Positions 48,701 through 63,700 of a stretch of DNA of 64,000 nt are shown here, piece by piece; within the stretch, counting starts at the first letter, position 1; every line of letters starts with the position of its first letter. The notes beneath the pieces are model-generated. The model worked only from the letters and a program-made list of their open reading frames with translations, had not been told where the DNA came from and did no database searches. The stretch is from Apteryx mantelli. Taxonomy: Eukaryota > Chordata > Aves > Apterygiformes > Apterygidae. The translations under genes and the position numbers were made by a program. The stretch is from contig NC_089983.1 in the NCBI RefSeq assembly GCF_036417845.1, positions 25,789,297 through 25,853,296 on the forward strand. Direction: 5' to 3'.

Positions 48701-51700
48701 AATGGATCCTTTTGTATTTAAAGTGGGAAAGGACTAAGATTTCTTATTATGTCTAACATGTTCAGAGACATCAAAAGTAACAGAAGAAGCCTGCTTCCTC
48801 CTAAGCAACGTGTTTGTCCCCATGCTATTTGAATCTGGTTTTGATGTAAACTCTATCGGAAGTGTTTTGGCAACTAAACCTCCTGGAAGACGCATCATGG
48901 GGCTACAACAATCCTTGATACCAGTGAAGGAGAAGAAAGAAGTTCATGTCCCTGAAAATGGGCAAGGCTCCTCCAGATGCCAGCTCATATTGTAGAATAG
49001 AGAGGGAGTCAGAATCTGGAAATCCTGTTCCCTCCAAAGGAGCCTGTCTATCACATAGTGGGGACAAGAAGATGCACTGAAAGTGTCTTAGAGTGAAAGA
49101 ACACCATGTTTCTGGCTTATGTTGTATCTAGTTATGACAGAGAGGACCTATAGATAGCTGGACATTCAGAACCCGTGACAAGCAGACTTCTAACAAAAAA
49201 TGTGTCCTCTCAATACACTTGAATTTTTAAATCCCTCCTCAGCTCCACACGTATATCTCCTTTTTCACTGAAATACTCTCTAAAACTATGTTCTAAGGTC
49301 AACATAGCTTTCTGTATTGATTTCTCTGACACTTGATGTGTATCTGTTATAAGATGTATGTGGAGTGAATTATTAAATTATTGGGGGAGAGTCAGAAACA
49401 TAATTTGGGTTCCAAATGTTCACTGGGAACATTAAGAACCAGAATATTTTCTAAAAAGTTGGGAGGGGGGAGGGTTTTTTGTTTTTAGGAAACCTGCATC
49501 TTGCAAAACTTTTTCTTAGGTTATCTCAATTAACTAATTTTACCCCTATTCCAAATGCCCAGCAAACTTCAAGTTATTCTAAGTAAGGATATCTATTTTA
49601 ATGGCATTTAGTTTGTATGCTTAATGCTTTTTTTGTAAGTTGTGCCCAAAGTTTTGGAAAAAATGTGCACAAAACTGCTGGATACTTCTGAAAACTTGAC
49701 AGCTTTTTAAGTTAAGTTTAGTTCATTCACAGCTTATGTATCTGAGGTTACCCCAGTGTTTCCCATTCTGTCTTTTATGTTAGGCAGTGAACAGTCAAGG
49801 CAGGAGCTATATTTTGTTTTGTTTTTACACTATTGAATACAGCAAAGTCTGTGTTTGTGATTACAGATCAATTTTAATTATTATGATAATACAAACAATA
49901 CAGAAATCAAGTAGTTTTAGTCGATTACTAAACATTGTCAAGCTCCATTACTACAGCAAATAGCTGTTTGCTAATGGTTAGTGAAGTCTGCAGCACTCTG
50001 AAATTTTATTTTGGTATTTTGATGAATGCAGGTACTTATATTACCATTTCCCTAATATCGTTACTATGAACATTATTTATTTGAGTTTTATTATGTTTTT
50101 TGCTTGGTATTGTTGACCAAGGAACAAGAGAGTTGTCTGTTAGCATAGTTTATAATAATTCTACATGTTGTAAAAAATGCCTTTCTGTAGAATTGTATTC
50201 ACTTTGTTCACATTCAAAATTACAACTTTTTTAAAACTTTCTGCCACAGCGTTTTACCAATGAGGATCACTTGGCTGTCCATAAACATAAACATGAGATG
50301 ACACTGAAATTTGGTCCAGCTCGTAATGACAGTGTCATTGTGGCTGGTTAGTATATACTTTTATTAATAGTTTGTTCACTTTCTGCTGCAATGTGCATAC
50401 ATTTTATGTATTTTCTGTACATAATACATAGATTTCTGTAACCAGACTAAAACATGTTTGCGACTTAGTTATTCTTTGTTTTTTAATTCCTAATGTATGT
50501 AATGACATCAGAAGAATCAGTCAGTAATAATTCTTACTCTTTACATGGTATAGTAGAAGGAAGATAAAAATTCATTTGTTTGTTTTTTACTGTATTTCCA
50601 CCTCTGAATTCACAGTATTTTCTCAATCAGTTATATTATTAACTTTTTCGTTTGTCTAGGATGAGAAGTAACCACCAATGGGTAATAGTATTCTAAAGTT
50701 TAAAGTCCTTGAATGAAGGTAGCACATGCTAACTATGCAAAGTTATAGTCAGACTGTGTTTCAGCGGTGGAACAACCTAAATAGATTTCACAAAGACTTT
50801 CAGACCCTTCCAAAACTTCTTTTTCTCTAAGCAACTAATTTATTATGAGGAGCAGACAAATAAAACTATGCTACTCTTAAGTTGACTGTTACGTGTTTTT
50901 AAAATACTAAATGTGATCCTCAGCAATTAAACCGTGGAAAGGGCAGGTGTGAGGTGTGTGAGAATGAAACCATGGCAGCATTCTCTTTGCAACCACATTT
51001 CAGTGTATGCACTATCAATCAAAACCTCTCAGTTATATTAGTAAGATTGCATATAATACCAGTTATAACATTTTAAATGTGTTTACTTTGTAGCAAAACC
51101 TGATGGGGCATGATTTCTAGTGAAATAAGGAGAATATGCATACTACCAAAAATTTTATAGAAAAATGTCTTTTGAAACTGATTCTTACAGTAGTCAGTAA
51201 GATACCAGAAGTCTTCGGTTTCCAGCTTGCCTGTATAAACATCGTAGGAGTCAATACAGTTTTGTGTACTGTATCACACTTTACTTGCTTTTAGAACTTC
51301 AGCACGCTTGAGAATAATTGCTACTGTTTTCACTGTATGAGAGGGGAAAAAGCAAACTATCAATGAGCTGTAAAAGCAGTTTTCTCTCGTGTTTGAATGA
51401 AGTACTTCATGTAGGCCTCGTCTTTGTTTGAAAATAGAGCCTACTTGTTCACTAAAATAGCACGCTGTCCTAGACTAGGCACCTGAAAATAGTTTCCTCC
51501 AGTCTCTGGATACAGACAGAAGGAAAACTTTGATATCTTCCCAGTACTGTAAGGGGCTTACTGGTTCACAGACCTCAGTTACTCATCTCCAGCAGGTGGA
51601 GTAACCCTTCTGGTTGGCCTGCATGCAAGACAGAAAGGAGTGGGCTTTCAAGACATAAGAGACTTTTTAACCATATTATTTCTCTCTTTCTGTCTTATCT

Positions 51701-54700
51701 CTATTGTTTGAAACAAGGAGGTTTTCTCCATAACCAAAATGAATGTCAGCTTACAAAAACTAACCATATTCATGTAAATACCATATATTACCAGTGTGTG
51801 TTTTTTTTGTTTGTTTTTTTTTTAATTCAGGTAATCCTTCACATCCCCATTTTTAGTTTGCTTCCTATCAGTATCTATATTGTGTTGGCTCGATAAGAGT
51901 GAGGAGATATTTCTATCTAAGAAAAGAGCAAATTTAGTGACAGGCTGATAGTAAAATTGTAGTCCAGTGCTATCACAATCATAGGATTTGGGGTTTATGA
52001 CTCATTCCAGGACATACTGAACTTTTTTGTATCAAAGCAGAAATCGGCATTCTTTTCACTGTAAAGCTCATTCATTTTTTGAGTATGTTATTTTGAATAC
52101 TATACATCATGAGAAAATCAACACAAAGCTGGTAAGTATTGATTTTAAGGATTTTCCCTTAACCACAATCTTCAAAATATGTATTTAATAAACAGTTTTT
52201 AAGAAAACTGACTATAGAAGCATCCCAAGCATCCACAAATATTTACACTTTTCCATGCACTTTAGTTTTTTGAAGAAAATGACGTAATTGAAGTCAATTT
52301 CCAGACAGCTTAAAGTGTTAATATTCACATTCATTCGTTATAAATTCATTTTAAATAAGTAAGTAATAAACCCTATTTATAACAACTTTGTGTAAACTAA
52401 ATACAGGCTTCTTAAATTTATAGGATACCTTGGTATTTTAATCTTGTTTTTAAGTAAAGTTAAAGAATAAAACTCACTTTAATCAATTTTTTTTGACTGT
52501 TCCTTAAAGTAAGCCTGGCTTTTGTTTTAGTGACTCACTGATATTTAATTAAACAATTAATTAGCTTGATATGTTGGTGCTATTTTCTTACTTTTGTTCT
52601 GAAAAAAATTACTATAAGTAGGTTCATAAATTTTTTTCAAAACAAATTTGTGGTTTTTCTCTTTTTTTCCCCACCCCTCAGATCAGACACCAACACCAAC
52701 TCGATTCTTGAAGAACTGTGAAGAAGTGGGCTTATTCAATGAACTAGCAAGTCCTTTTGAAAATGAATTTAAAAAGGCATCTGAAGATGATATTAAGAAA
52801 GTATGTTAACAACATGGAAAATATCCTTCTTCCACTTTTTTGATATCAGAAAATTGTTTAAAAATCAAATTTTGATTTCTGTATTGCCTTCTAAGCTATA
52901 CCAATAATCATTGTCCAACTGCTTATATATGTCATACAGAGAGAATATAAATTTAAGATCTACTCTTCTGAAGATTGGTTTATCTGGTTAATTTTACACA
53001 GTGAGCATTGTCTAATTGACTTAATTCTTTAAGTGTCTGGTCTATATCTGTTGAAGTTACTCATTAGTTTTGACAGAAATTTCATTAGGTCCTGAATAAG
53101 CAAATGATCTGGAAAGTAATGAGGTTTTTGTTTGTTTGTTTGTTTTTTAATAGAAAGAAATGTATCTGCAAGAAAGCTGTGAAAAGAACAGTATATGAAC
53201 ACTGATTATTTTGAATACATACATATAGTTTTAAATATAGAGATTATTTTTAGAATAAGCGGTAAAGATAGTGAAATTTAAATCCTGACAAAATTTAGCA
53301 AAATCACTGATTTAACGAAGTGTCAATAACTTTGTGATAATTATATTCAGTTTCTCAGTTAAGCAATGCTGAAATCACTTTTGTCTAGAAATATATATTG
53401 ATCACAACCCAGCATCTACTTTTTTTTTTTACTGCACAGATTGAAATTTAAGGAAAATTTGGGATGAATCTGTTCAGCAATTTCACATTTTCATGAGGAA
53501 CTTCCCATTTGTTTAGGTGTGATTTCTTCTGTTTATTTTAGTACTTCCAGGTTGCAACTTCTTTGGGGCCCAAACATGCAAACACTTCTGTAAATAAAAA
53601 ATTTTACTTAATGTACCCTTTGAGTAACTTGTCTTTGATTATCTGGTTAGCTGCTGTAGGCAGTGATCAAAATTTTACTGAAATGGTCCAGATTTTGCAG
53701 AATCGGCATCTGGTTTTCTCCATGTCAGTAAAGATTTCAATAGGCATTTATAAATATGATGGATTATTATCCATTTCTGACAAAGTCTTGCACTCACTTT
53801 GTTCCCACAATTACTTCAAATAATGATTTTTATTGGTGCATACACACTGTCCTTAAAATGATACATGTGGTAGTATTGATCCAGGATTTACTAATACCCA
53901 GTTTTCTGGAGTAATTCACTACTACCCTTGGAGAAGGTTACAGGTATCACAAAATATTTAACTTTTTTACTATTTCTTTAATTGGTATTCATTTTCCAAG
54001 CTGACCTCTGTGTTATGAGAAGAAACAGTCCTGCCATATCTCTGGTTGTGTAGCATAGGTAAGCAGTCATGGCAAGGGGTGGAAAAAATTGCCCTAACAG
54101 CACACCTCCTAGTTTTTTGATATTTTAGTCTTTTCTGTAAGGTGTCTCTGAAAAGATATTCCACTTCAACAATCTTCACTCTCTTTTAATAACATTTTCA
54201 GTAGGAAAATTAGGAATTGAATTTTAAAAAGCATGTGAAAGAGTATAGTAGCAGATAAGCTTTGAGGGAACTTTCTTATAATGGTATTTGGCATAGCAGA
54301 CTAGGCAGCAGTACATGAGGCTTTCAGATCAATAGTATTGGTTTAAATATTTTTCTAACTTTATTTCTCTACAGTGTTTTAGATATCCTGATTTTTTTTT
54401 TTTTGTTTAACCTACATATCAATATAAAGCTTGCTCAAGTGTTTTGTTTTCTCAACAATTTCTTTGGCTTTTTCCATAATCATTTGCTGTACTGAGTTTG
54501 AAATAATTTGTCCACAATAGCCTTCCTAATATGGAGATGAAGCTGGTGTTTTGTGCTTTGTGAGATGTGATACAGTAATTTGTAGGAGGATAGTATCTTA
54601 TTTTAAGTCTGGCTTTTACATTCTGAGTTTATAATGCAACAGGTGTCGGGGTGTGGCAACTGGATACTTAGTAGCACTTAATAGACATATTCTGTATCCA

Positions 54701-57700
54701 TATTCTGGAGGGCAGTATGTGTGAGGGGAAAAATGTGTTATCATTCTGCAAATGCCGTAGAACAGTTAACTTTGGGGAGAAGGTAGCAAGCTTGTGGAAA
54801 CCCTAATGCCCTCCATAACAGAGTATGTGTTATGCTTAGGCTGTCTGCCGCGCTCCTTCCTCAGTTACAATCTGCCTGTGACTCTCAGGAAAGGAAAACA
54901 TTAAGAGCGTTTTTAATTCTCAGAAAGAAAGTGCTTAGTCTGACGTGTTGAAGTTGCATGACAATGTATTATTGAAGGTTGGCATTCATGCAGATGCTGG
55001 AAAAATATACTTGACTGCTAACGTGTTTGCTTCAAGATCTTCCAAACATCAGCACCTCAGTGTTGTTATAAGGCTGATGTTTCTCTTAGTTGTTTACAGT
55101 TATTCTTAAGTATTTTTTTTAAGTGATTGACTAGTTTTATTTTACACTGTTGCTCTTAGATGCCTCTAGATCTGTCTCCTCTTGCAACACCAATTATAAG
55201 AAATAAAATTGAAGAACCCTCTGTTGTAGAGACAACTCATCAAGATAGTCCTTTACCTCATCCAGAGTCTACTACCAATGATGAAAAGGTCAGAACTTTT
55301 TTTTTTCTTTTTCTTAGAATTCATTTTTCAAATCTTCTGATGATCTGTAAGTTTATTGCACATGATGAGGTAGCTACACTACTCAGCTGGTTGAAAGGAA
55401 AAGATTTTTGTATGCCAGATTTCTGTGGATATGTAGTTAATTTCTTCAATTGTTTATTTAGCTTTGCTCACCACAAATATTTCTTTGCATCCCACAGGTC
55501 ATCCAATAAAGCTAGAAAGGAAATCAGCTTTAATATTCCTTTTCTGCTTTAATTAAAAAAAAAAAAAACCCTAAAAGGACTCTCTGTTCCTTGTACATCA
55601 TGAAATAGCACTCATGAAAAAGCACAAAAAAGTGCATTCTTAAAAAAAAAAAAAAAGCTTTTGAAATCTGAATTTTAAGATTCTTCATGTCTATATTTTT
55701 GTGTTTATTGTATTTTACCCTAATTTGTTTTGTAGAACAACTGGTCTTGTGAAACATAAAGGGATGAATAGGCTGTCTTTAAAAGTTAAGTTCCAAATAA
55801 TTTTGTTTCAGAAACAATACTCTTTATAGGCTAGAGCAATGTATTTAAAAGTGATGATCGTGGGCATTTGCTGCTTTTGTGTTTACTTGACTATCATAGA
55901 AAACTGGGTTCCTGAAGCGTTGTCTGTCACTAGAGGATGTTGCCGTCAAATCGGCTTTAGAACTACTGCTCTACAGAAAAAATAAATGGTCTAATATTAA
56001 TGATAACTTCAGTATGTGACTAGTAGTGTTTTCATCACATGGAGTTCTCTTGGAGAGCACAAAACCAAGCCAAATCAGTGAAATGAATTGTTTCTGTTCC
56101 TAATTTTGGGATTAAAAATACTATGAGCAGAGCATAATAAGCACTATGTTTTTTCTAGTCAGTCTTTTCTATGTGCATCTTTAGTGGGCAGCCTGCATTT
56201 GAAGGACTTAGCTACCTTATTCCCCCAAATCAGCAGAGCTTTTCTGGGATCACAGGATAATTCAAGTTCGAAGGGACCTCAAGAGGTTCCTAGCCCAACC
56301 TCCTGCTCAAAGCAGTGTCAGCTATGAGGTCAGACAGAGTTACCTGGTACTTTGTCCAGTCTGGTCTTGAAACCTTCAAGGATGGAGACTGCCCAGTGTC
56401 TCTGGGCAAGGCATTCCAATGCCTGACTGTCCTCATGGTGAAAAAGTTTTTCTTTATAGCCACTCTGTACCTCTCTTGTTTCAACTTATGCCTGTTGTTT
56501 CTCATCCTTCCAACATGCATCAGTGCGAGAAGAGTCATAAGTGTGTGACAGAACACTGTAACAGTTTAATAAAATTTCACTTTAGATATGTCTTTTGAAA
56601 GCTTCACTGAGTTTTATAAACTAGCGAAGATGAGTAATCGTAGGTAATCAAGGCAATCCTGAAATCAAAAATACATATAATTAGTTTAAAAGAATATATG
56701 TAAAGAGCTGCTTTGATGAAGCAAATCATAGTCTAAGTTTTATATCTTCTTTATTTGATAGTTTACCAAGGTTAGTTTGTTTTTTCTCTGTGAATACTTA
56801 TTGTAAACAGTCTGATTTTGGCAGAAGATAATACTAGTCTCTTATTTTACAGTAGTGGTTCAATATCTCATTAGCATCATTACAAGTGAAAATTATATCT
56901 AAATACTTGGCAGTGGTTATAAACTTGTCTCATTCATGATGTAATTTCAGTGTTGTCACTGTATTAGTGCTGAAGTGAAAAGCTGCTGCTGCTTAATGCT
57001 GTTCTGATGTCTGATTGTAGAGACAAGCTCAGCAAGGATGAGGGTGCTGCTTGGAGTGTGCTGCTGCTGAATGTGGCCTGCAGAAGTTGAGAAATGTGAG
57101 CAGAGTGCTGTTTTCTCAGTTAGATTTCTATATTCTCCTTCTATACATGTACTGAAGGAGGGAAAATAATTTTTCAGGGCATAGCTGGATTTAAGATATA
57201 TGCCACTGTAACCCTTTCATTGGCTGACTATGTTTTAGTAGCCTTCAATGATTACAGCCTGTTAATGTACACGCAAGGAGGTTCTAATTTTCTTTGTAAT
57301 TGTTGAAAGAATTTCTTAGAGAATCTTTAAAATATACTCGATTCTTTTCTTCATTTTCTGAGAGAGTTCTCTTAGTTCCATTAGGCTTCAGTAAGAGTTG
57401 AAATTCTGCTTGTAATGGACCAAGATATCATTAGAAGTAAAGGCTTTCAGCCTTAAAATAATAAGCAAATGAAATCTAATTTATTCTTTGAGAGCTTTCA
57501 AACTCGTTATAGTTTCTTAATAATATTTTTAAAAGTGACTCTCAACTAAGTTTCACAAGTAAGTTGCTTAGTCATTGCCAGATAGCTAATTCCCTGATTA
57601 ACTTAGCTATTTTAAAATCAATTGTTTTCTAACAGTAGTCATCAGTTAGTGTCAGTTGTGACCACCTACATTTCTGTATAAACAATTCCATGAATTTATT

Positions 57701-60700
57701 GATAGCATTAGGAAGTTATTGCATGATGTTTGCTTTTAGATACAAAATACTTGCAAATATGCGTCTCCTGAAATAGCTTCCTAAAAAGAAAGTAACCATC
57801 ATCTTCTGTAAAGTATTTTCCAAACTTCAATGTGAAAGGGTGAAAGGATTAGCTGGAGAGGTCTTTTCAGTAAATCTCTAATATCTTTGAATAGGCTTAA
57901 ACTTTCTTGTAAAGGTGGGTACAGGTAAGATCACTTTGGTTTAAGTTCATGATTCTGCCAATTTATCTCTGTTTTTCCTGTTCGTAAACAGAATATACGT
58001 ATAAACTATTTTATTTTAGGCAAAATCTTGTTTTTAAAATACTTATTTTTACACTTCATAATAAGAACAATTCCCTGGCTACCAATTAGTATATTCTGTC
58101 AGACTGGTGTGTCTATGGTTTTATTTTTATATGTTAATAAAGTGTCAGTTTCCTTTAGCTCTGATACTTCTTAAATCTGCAGCCTATATTACTGCCACTG
58201 TAACTAGCACATGCACGTGTTTTCCAGAGTGTAACATAAAGCAAATTAGCCTGTTAATGTGTTACATTCCTTTAATGTTTGAGGATTGTTTCTGTATTTT
58301 TTAAACAAAGCGCAAATGTTTTATTAAATAAGGAAATAAGTATGGGCATATGAAGTTTCCATGTTTTCAGAATTTTATAGATTCAGGTTTTATTAGGAAT
58401 TTGGGCCGTGATGAAATCTGTCTTCCACAGGGGTTACTTTGTGTAATAGTTGTAAATTTCCTCTTCCCTAGTAGGGAGTCAAGTCAGGGAGAGACCCAGG
58501 TTATAACCAATGTTTATTAGAACACCTCTTATTATTTAAGATGTTATTAATAATAACCAGTAAGTATTCACGCACTGCATTAACTTACTTGCTCACTCGC
58601 ACATACTTACCTGGTTGGAGCAGCAGTTGGGAAGCCAACACCAGCTGTTTGCTCAGAAGTCAAGGGTTGTACTGACATGCCAGGGACTTCTAGTTAGGTG
58701 TTCAGAAAGTTCCTCAAGGGGTCTATTTTTCACCAGGTGTGCGTATAATCCTGTAGTCTTTGTCTGCATGTGGCAGCCACCATGTTCCTGGATGTGTTCT
58801 GAGTTATACAACATGTTGTGCTGCAAGTTCGTGTTGCATGCTAGCAGCCTTGTACCCATTAAGCTGGTGTTCTGAGTTTATCAGTTATTGCAGATTCAAC
58901 GGGACCGTTATTCTCTAGAGCTTATCAGTTCTTGGGAGACTTTGACACACTACCTCTCAGCACATGCTTCTCTCTTCAGCCTTCTGTATTCTGGTAGCTA
59001 TTTCTCCATCCACACACACAGGTGCTTAGAAGCCATTCATGCAGTCTCATACAGGAGGGGCTTTTACGACATCATTGTGGTTGAGAATGTACAAATGTCA
59101 GGTTAATTTATGTTTTTGTTTTAAAGCTATGTGAATGGATACATGGCTGCTGTTAGCTAACTGACTTTTTCCTCTTTTTAGGAAAATTAGAATGAGTTTG
59201 TGGTGGCTACTTATTTTGCGGGTGTTAAAAAATTATGTGGCTATATATATAAATATAAAAATACATAAATGATATGTGTATTTTTATATATATGAATTAT
59301 ATAAAACTTTCTTAAAATCTATTTATATAAATTATACAGTGCATGTGCACACAAAATTTTACCAGTAGGCTGGGAGGCAAGAGACGAAATCATATATGGT
59401 TCATGGCATCAAGCACTAGAGTTGGCTTGACTTTCATATCTTTGTCAGAGCTTGGAGACTAAAAGATCGAAGTCTTAATGCTGTCTTGACAGCATTGTCT
59501 ATGACAGGCCTGAAAGTGGGACTTTCTACTATTATATACTTACCAGTTGCTCAAGACTAGAGCACCACTCCTGCAGGTCTGCAAGCTGTTCATGGTAGTC
59601 ATATTTTCTGTATGTGCAGTTTCTAGACTTGTTGAGAGCCAGATGACTATTTAGGAGTGTGGTCGCCATGTATGAAGATGTTTCAGATGAAGGAAAGAAC
59701 ATGAAAGTGAGCTCTTAGATCTGTGCTGCCGCTGTTTGGGGCAGATGTGATTGTTCCTGTGTCAGATCCCTAGAACGGGAATGGACTTTTCTGGTGTCTA
59801 TCATGTCCTTGGTGGAAGACAAATAACAGTGGCAAGTGATAGGCAGGAAAAAGTGAAGCTGAAACCAATGAGGAATCATTCAATACTAATTTCTGAATCA
59901 ACCATTGCTAAAGTTGGATTATCAGATCAAATATCCCCCCCTTATATCTTTCTCTAGTTTCTCACAGTAAAGCACTCAGTCTTCTCTATTTTCTCCATGC
60001 AGCCCTTCTCACAGATTAAGACCTCAGTAGCTGTTATGCCAAATTCTTTAACTGCACAGTTTTAATGTTGTCCTAAGAAGATGCCTTAGTCAGCTCTTTC
60101 TAAAATTTTTCTGTCTCTGCATTTCCCTACTGTTATTTTTCTTCCTTTGACTGAATTGTCATCCATAATTCTAAGTACTGTGGTTAAATATTATAACATA
60201 TGTAAATACACTAGATTGATGACTAAAGAAAAATGTCTTGACTGCCTCAATATAGTTCACTGTGTTATTCTCCAGAAACTCTGGCTTGCTGTAAATAGAA
60301 TCTTTTAGTTCCTTCGGGGAAAAACCTGAACGAACTAATTGACTCTGATGACAAATATAGCCTCTGGGCTCTTCAGGAGAGCAAATTTCATCACCTAAAG
60401 TCCTTTCTTTTTCAAAGCCCACAGTTTGCCAGCCCACTTACAGTTAAATAAATGCACTCCTCTGAGTGTTTCATAGTCCAATGGGCATATGAAAAGAAAA
60501 ACAATCTGTAAGACAGCTAAGGCCCTACTACTTAAAGCTTTGTTGATGAATATTAAAAACTTACGCTTAATTCAAAACAAATGGCAGTCATTGTAGCCTA
60601 TGTGATATGGTTACATGTTCTCTGTGAAGCACTCTTGTTTAACCGTGGGGAAGATTATGTCTGTGCTAGTCTTAAGAGTGTAGCTTTGTGTACGATTGAT

Positions 60701-63700
60701 TGTTCTAGTCAGTGACTAAGGCATAGGTAACTTGGTAAAATCCTGTCTTAAGGTGAATCACAAGTAATGCCTGACAATATGCAAGGTTCCTTGGGAAGAA
60801 AAACACTTGTTTCAGTAAGGCATTTTTAGGTTCTCATAAACCATGAATGCAGATATTATATTATAGTTCATAATGTACTTTAATTGATTGCTAATCTAAG
60901 AATTGTAGTCAATTCTGTCTGCTGTTTACCTTCAACCGAGGAAATTTAATTTCCATGCTTAAATCATTTCTTTTGCGTCAGGATACTTGAATATTTTGCA
61001 AAGCTATGAAAGTAACACTCTGAGTGTTTTTAACTTAATAGTGCTTGAGTTAATGGAGAAGTACGTAGCTGAGGGATACATTTTTTGAAAAGAAAATGAC
61101 TTTTTTTTTCCTTTTTACTGATCAGTACAGCTCTTTTGTTTCTGTTGCTTAAATCTGGAACAAAGGAAACTGAAATGAGTATAAGGACACTGTGATGTTG
61201 CCTTATTCAGAGTAAGGGCAGCCAGCAACACAGTGGTGCTGAAAGCGCCATGGGTTTCTTTCTTGGCATAAAAAACCTCATACCTAATCAAAACTGAATT
61301 ATTAGTAATAGCAGCCCTTGTTATAAAACTAAGATAAATGTCACTGGACCAATTTGGTTTTGATGGTTTGAATGATTCATTCAAACATTATTTTCTGAAT
61401 TTTTTTAATTGTGTAACTGATTCTACTTGTATAACGTTATAGATCTTCTGACTTGTCCCATTAAACTGTTTATTGCACAGTCTAAATTAATGATCTATAA
61501 TTGTATTTTACAAACTGATTGATCTTTGTTTTTCCTCAGGAAGTGTCACTGCAACAAACTGCACAGCCTACATCAACAATAGTTCGTCCAGCATCGCTAC
61601 AGGTTCCTAATGTGCTGCTTACAAGTTCTGACTCAAGTGTTATTATTCAGCAGGCGATACCATCACCAACGTCTAGTACTGTTATTACCCAGGCTCCATC
61701 CTCTAACAGACCAATAGTGTAAGTTACATAAATCTTAGTAAAATGTATTCTTACGGATTCTGAAAACAAGACCTTTTGTCTTGCTTATTGTGACTTACTG
61801 TTTCTACAATTAATGTTCAAATTTGAGATGCTTTAGTGTAATGTGGCAGTGCAGCAGATGCAAAATACGCTACTTTCACGACATTTGAAATATAGTCCCG
61901 TGTTCTCCACATCACTGAGTCTAATTTTTTATTTCTAAAGAAGTATTATGTTACAGCTGTAAAGATTGTTTGTTTATTTATTTATTTTTGAGAAAGAGAG
62001 AATTAAGTTTTAGTCAGGGTTAAAATAAAATTAATAATGTACCAAACTTGTTCTCTTCTCTATACAAATTTTCTTTTATACACTTCATTCTTTTTTCAGA
62101 CCAGTTCCAGGTCCTTTTCCTCTGCTGTTACATCTTCCTAATGGACAAACCATGCCTGTTGCTATTCCTGCCTCAATCACAAATTCTAATGTGCATGTCC
62201 CTGCTGCAGTTCCAGTAAGTAAGCATGATGCTTTATTAATTTGAAAGTGTTGCAGATTTGCTGAAGTGCAGCATAGAACTTAGTTTTGTAAGAGCTTGAT
62301 AGCTGTTTTGGCTTCAGAGGGTAGTGGTGTCATATGCTCTGTCTTATGATAACATACTCAGGTTTTCTTCATTTTTATACTTTATCTGGTCAGCTTGTTA
62401 GACCTGTCACCATGGTGCCTAGTATCCCAGGGATCCCAGGGCCTTCCTCCCCACAGCCAGTGCAGTCTGAGGCTAAATTGGTAAGTGAAAAACTCCATTA
62501 TTCCTCAAGAAGAGTGACTGGATAAATTAATTAAATCCTATTGTTTTTTAAAGAACTTTAACTTATTTGTTAATTTTTGTTACAGTCTAAATTCTACAAG
62601 TACAAAATTTAATAAATACAGAAAAATAATAGCTGCACATTTATTTTAGTTATTTCCAGTGTATGTTAATTCTGTTGTTAATGGTCATTCTGATCTTATT
62701 TTTTATTATTCTTTGAAGCAAATCTGATTTTTTAACTAAGCTCCTTCTTGCTCCTTGTATTGGAGGATAGGAAATATTATTAATTGGAAGAAAGAGAAGA
62801 CTACTGTCGTGTCAACACTGAACTTCACCTTCAGAGAAGCAGAATATGATGTTTCTTTCCAAATGAAACTGTTTCATGGCAAAAAAAAAAAAAAAGGACT
62901 GTAGGAACAGAAAAGGCTTTTTAGCCATATTCTCAAAATTTCAATTGAACATAAACCATTTTGCAAGACTTCTGTAACCAGATATGAATTATTGTTACAC
63001 GTAGGAAGTTGTATTGTATGTAGGTAGTTTTTGTTGCAGGGTGCTTTGGGGAGGAAGAGATGGGAAGTAGGGTTGAGGACTGAGATTACCTGGGAATATT
63101 GTGAGTAAAGTAGGCAGATTTTTTTTTTTAAGTTACTTTAAGCAGGTGGTAGTTTGAAGTAGCAGGTGGTAGGTGGAAATTCTTGGAAGTTTGTTTTCTA
63201 CAACATTAGGTAGTTGCTTCTGTTTTTGCTGTTTTGTTTGTTCCAGCTATTCTAAAGCAGTAGGAAATCTATTATTAAACAATAATTAACCCATTTATAT
63301 ATTTGAAAGATGCCTCTGTAAACTGTCTGTTGTGTGAAGTAGTGTTCCTCTTCTGACTTTTAATTTGGATTGAAAAAGAGTCAGAAACATCTGCTACGTA
63401 AAATGCTTTTTTATACATCAATGTTGATAAGTGAAATGAGAGGATTAAAGAATGTCAGATCTTTCAGGAGGGCTTTCTCATGGCACAAGTAGTCAGCCTC
63501 GTTGTTACAGATGCTTTGACATTATGTACGGAGCTCATAACAGTAGCTGATGGGATGGTATTGAGGTGAGAACTGTGAATCCCCTTATCATCCTTTGATG
63601 TATCGCTTCGCCTGACCTTAACCTGTGAACTTTCTTTCCTTGCCTATTTTTTCTCCCAAACCACAATATAGTCAACAGTGAGTCTAGGAACACTAATTAT

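Noticed and set aside
48810-48995. 61-codon open frame in an ATF2 intron
   Set aside because: It is not bounded by convincing splice sites in phase with ATF2 and looks like no known domain.
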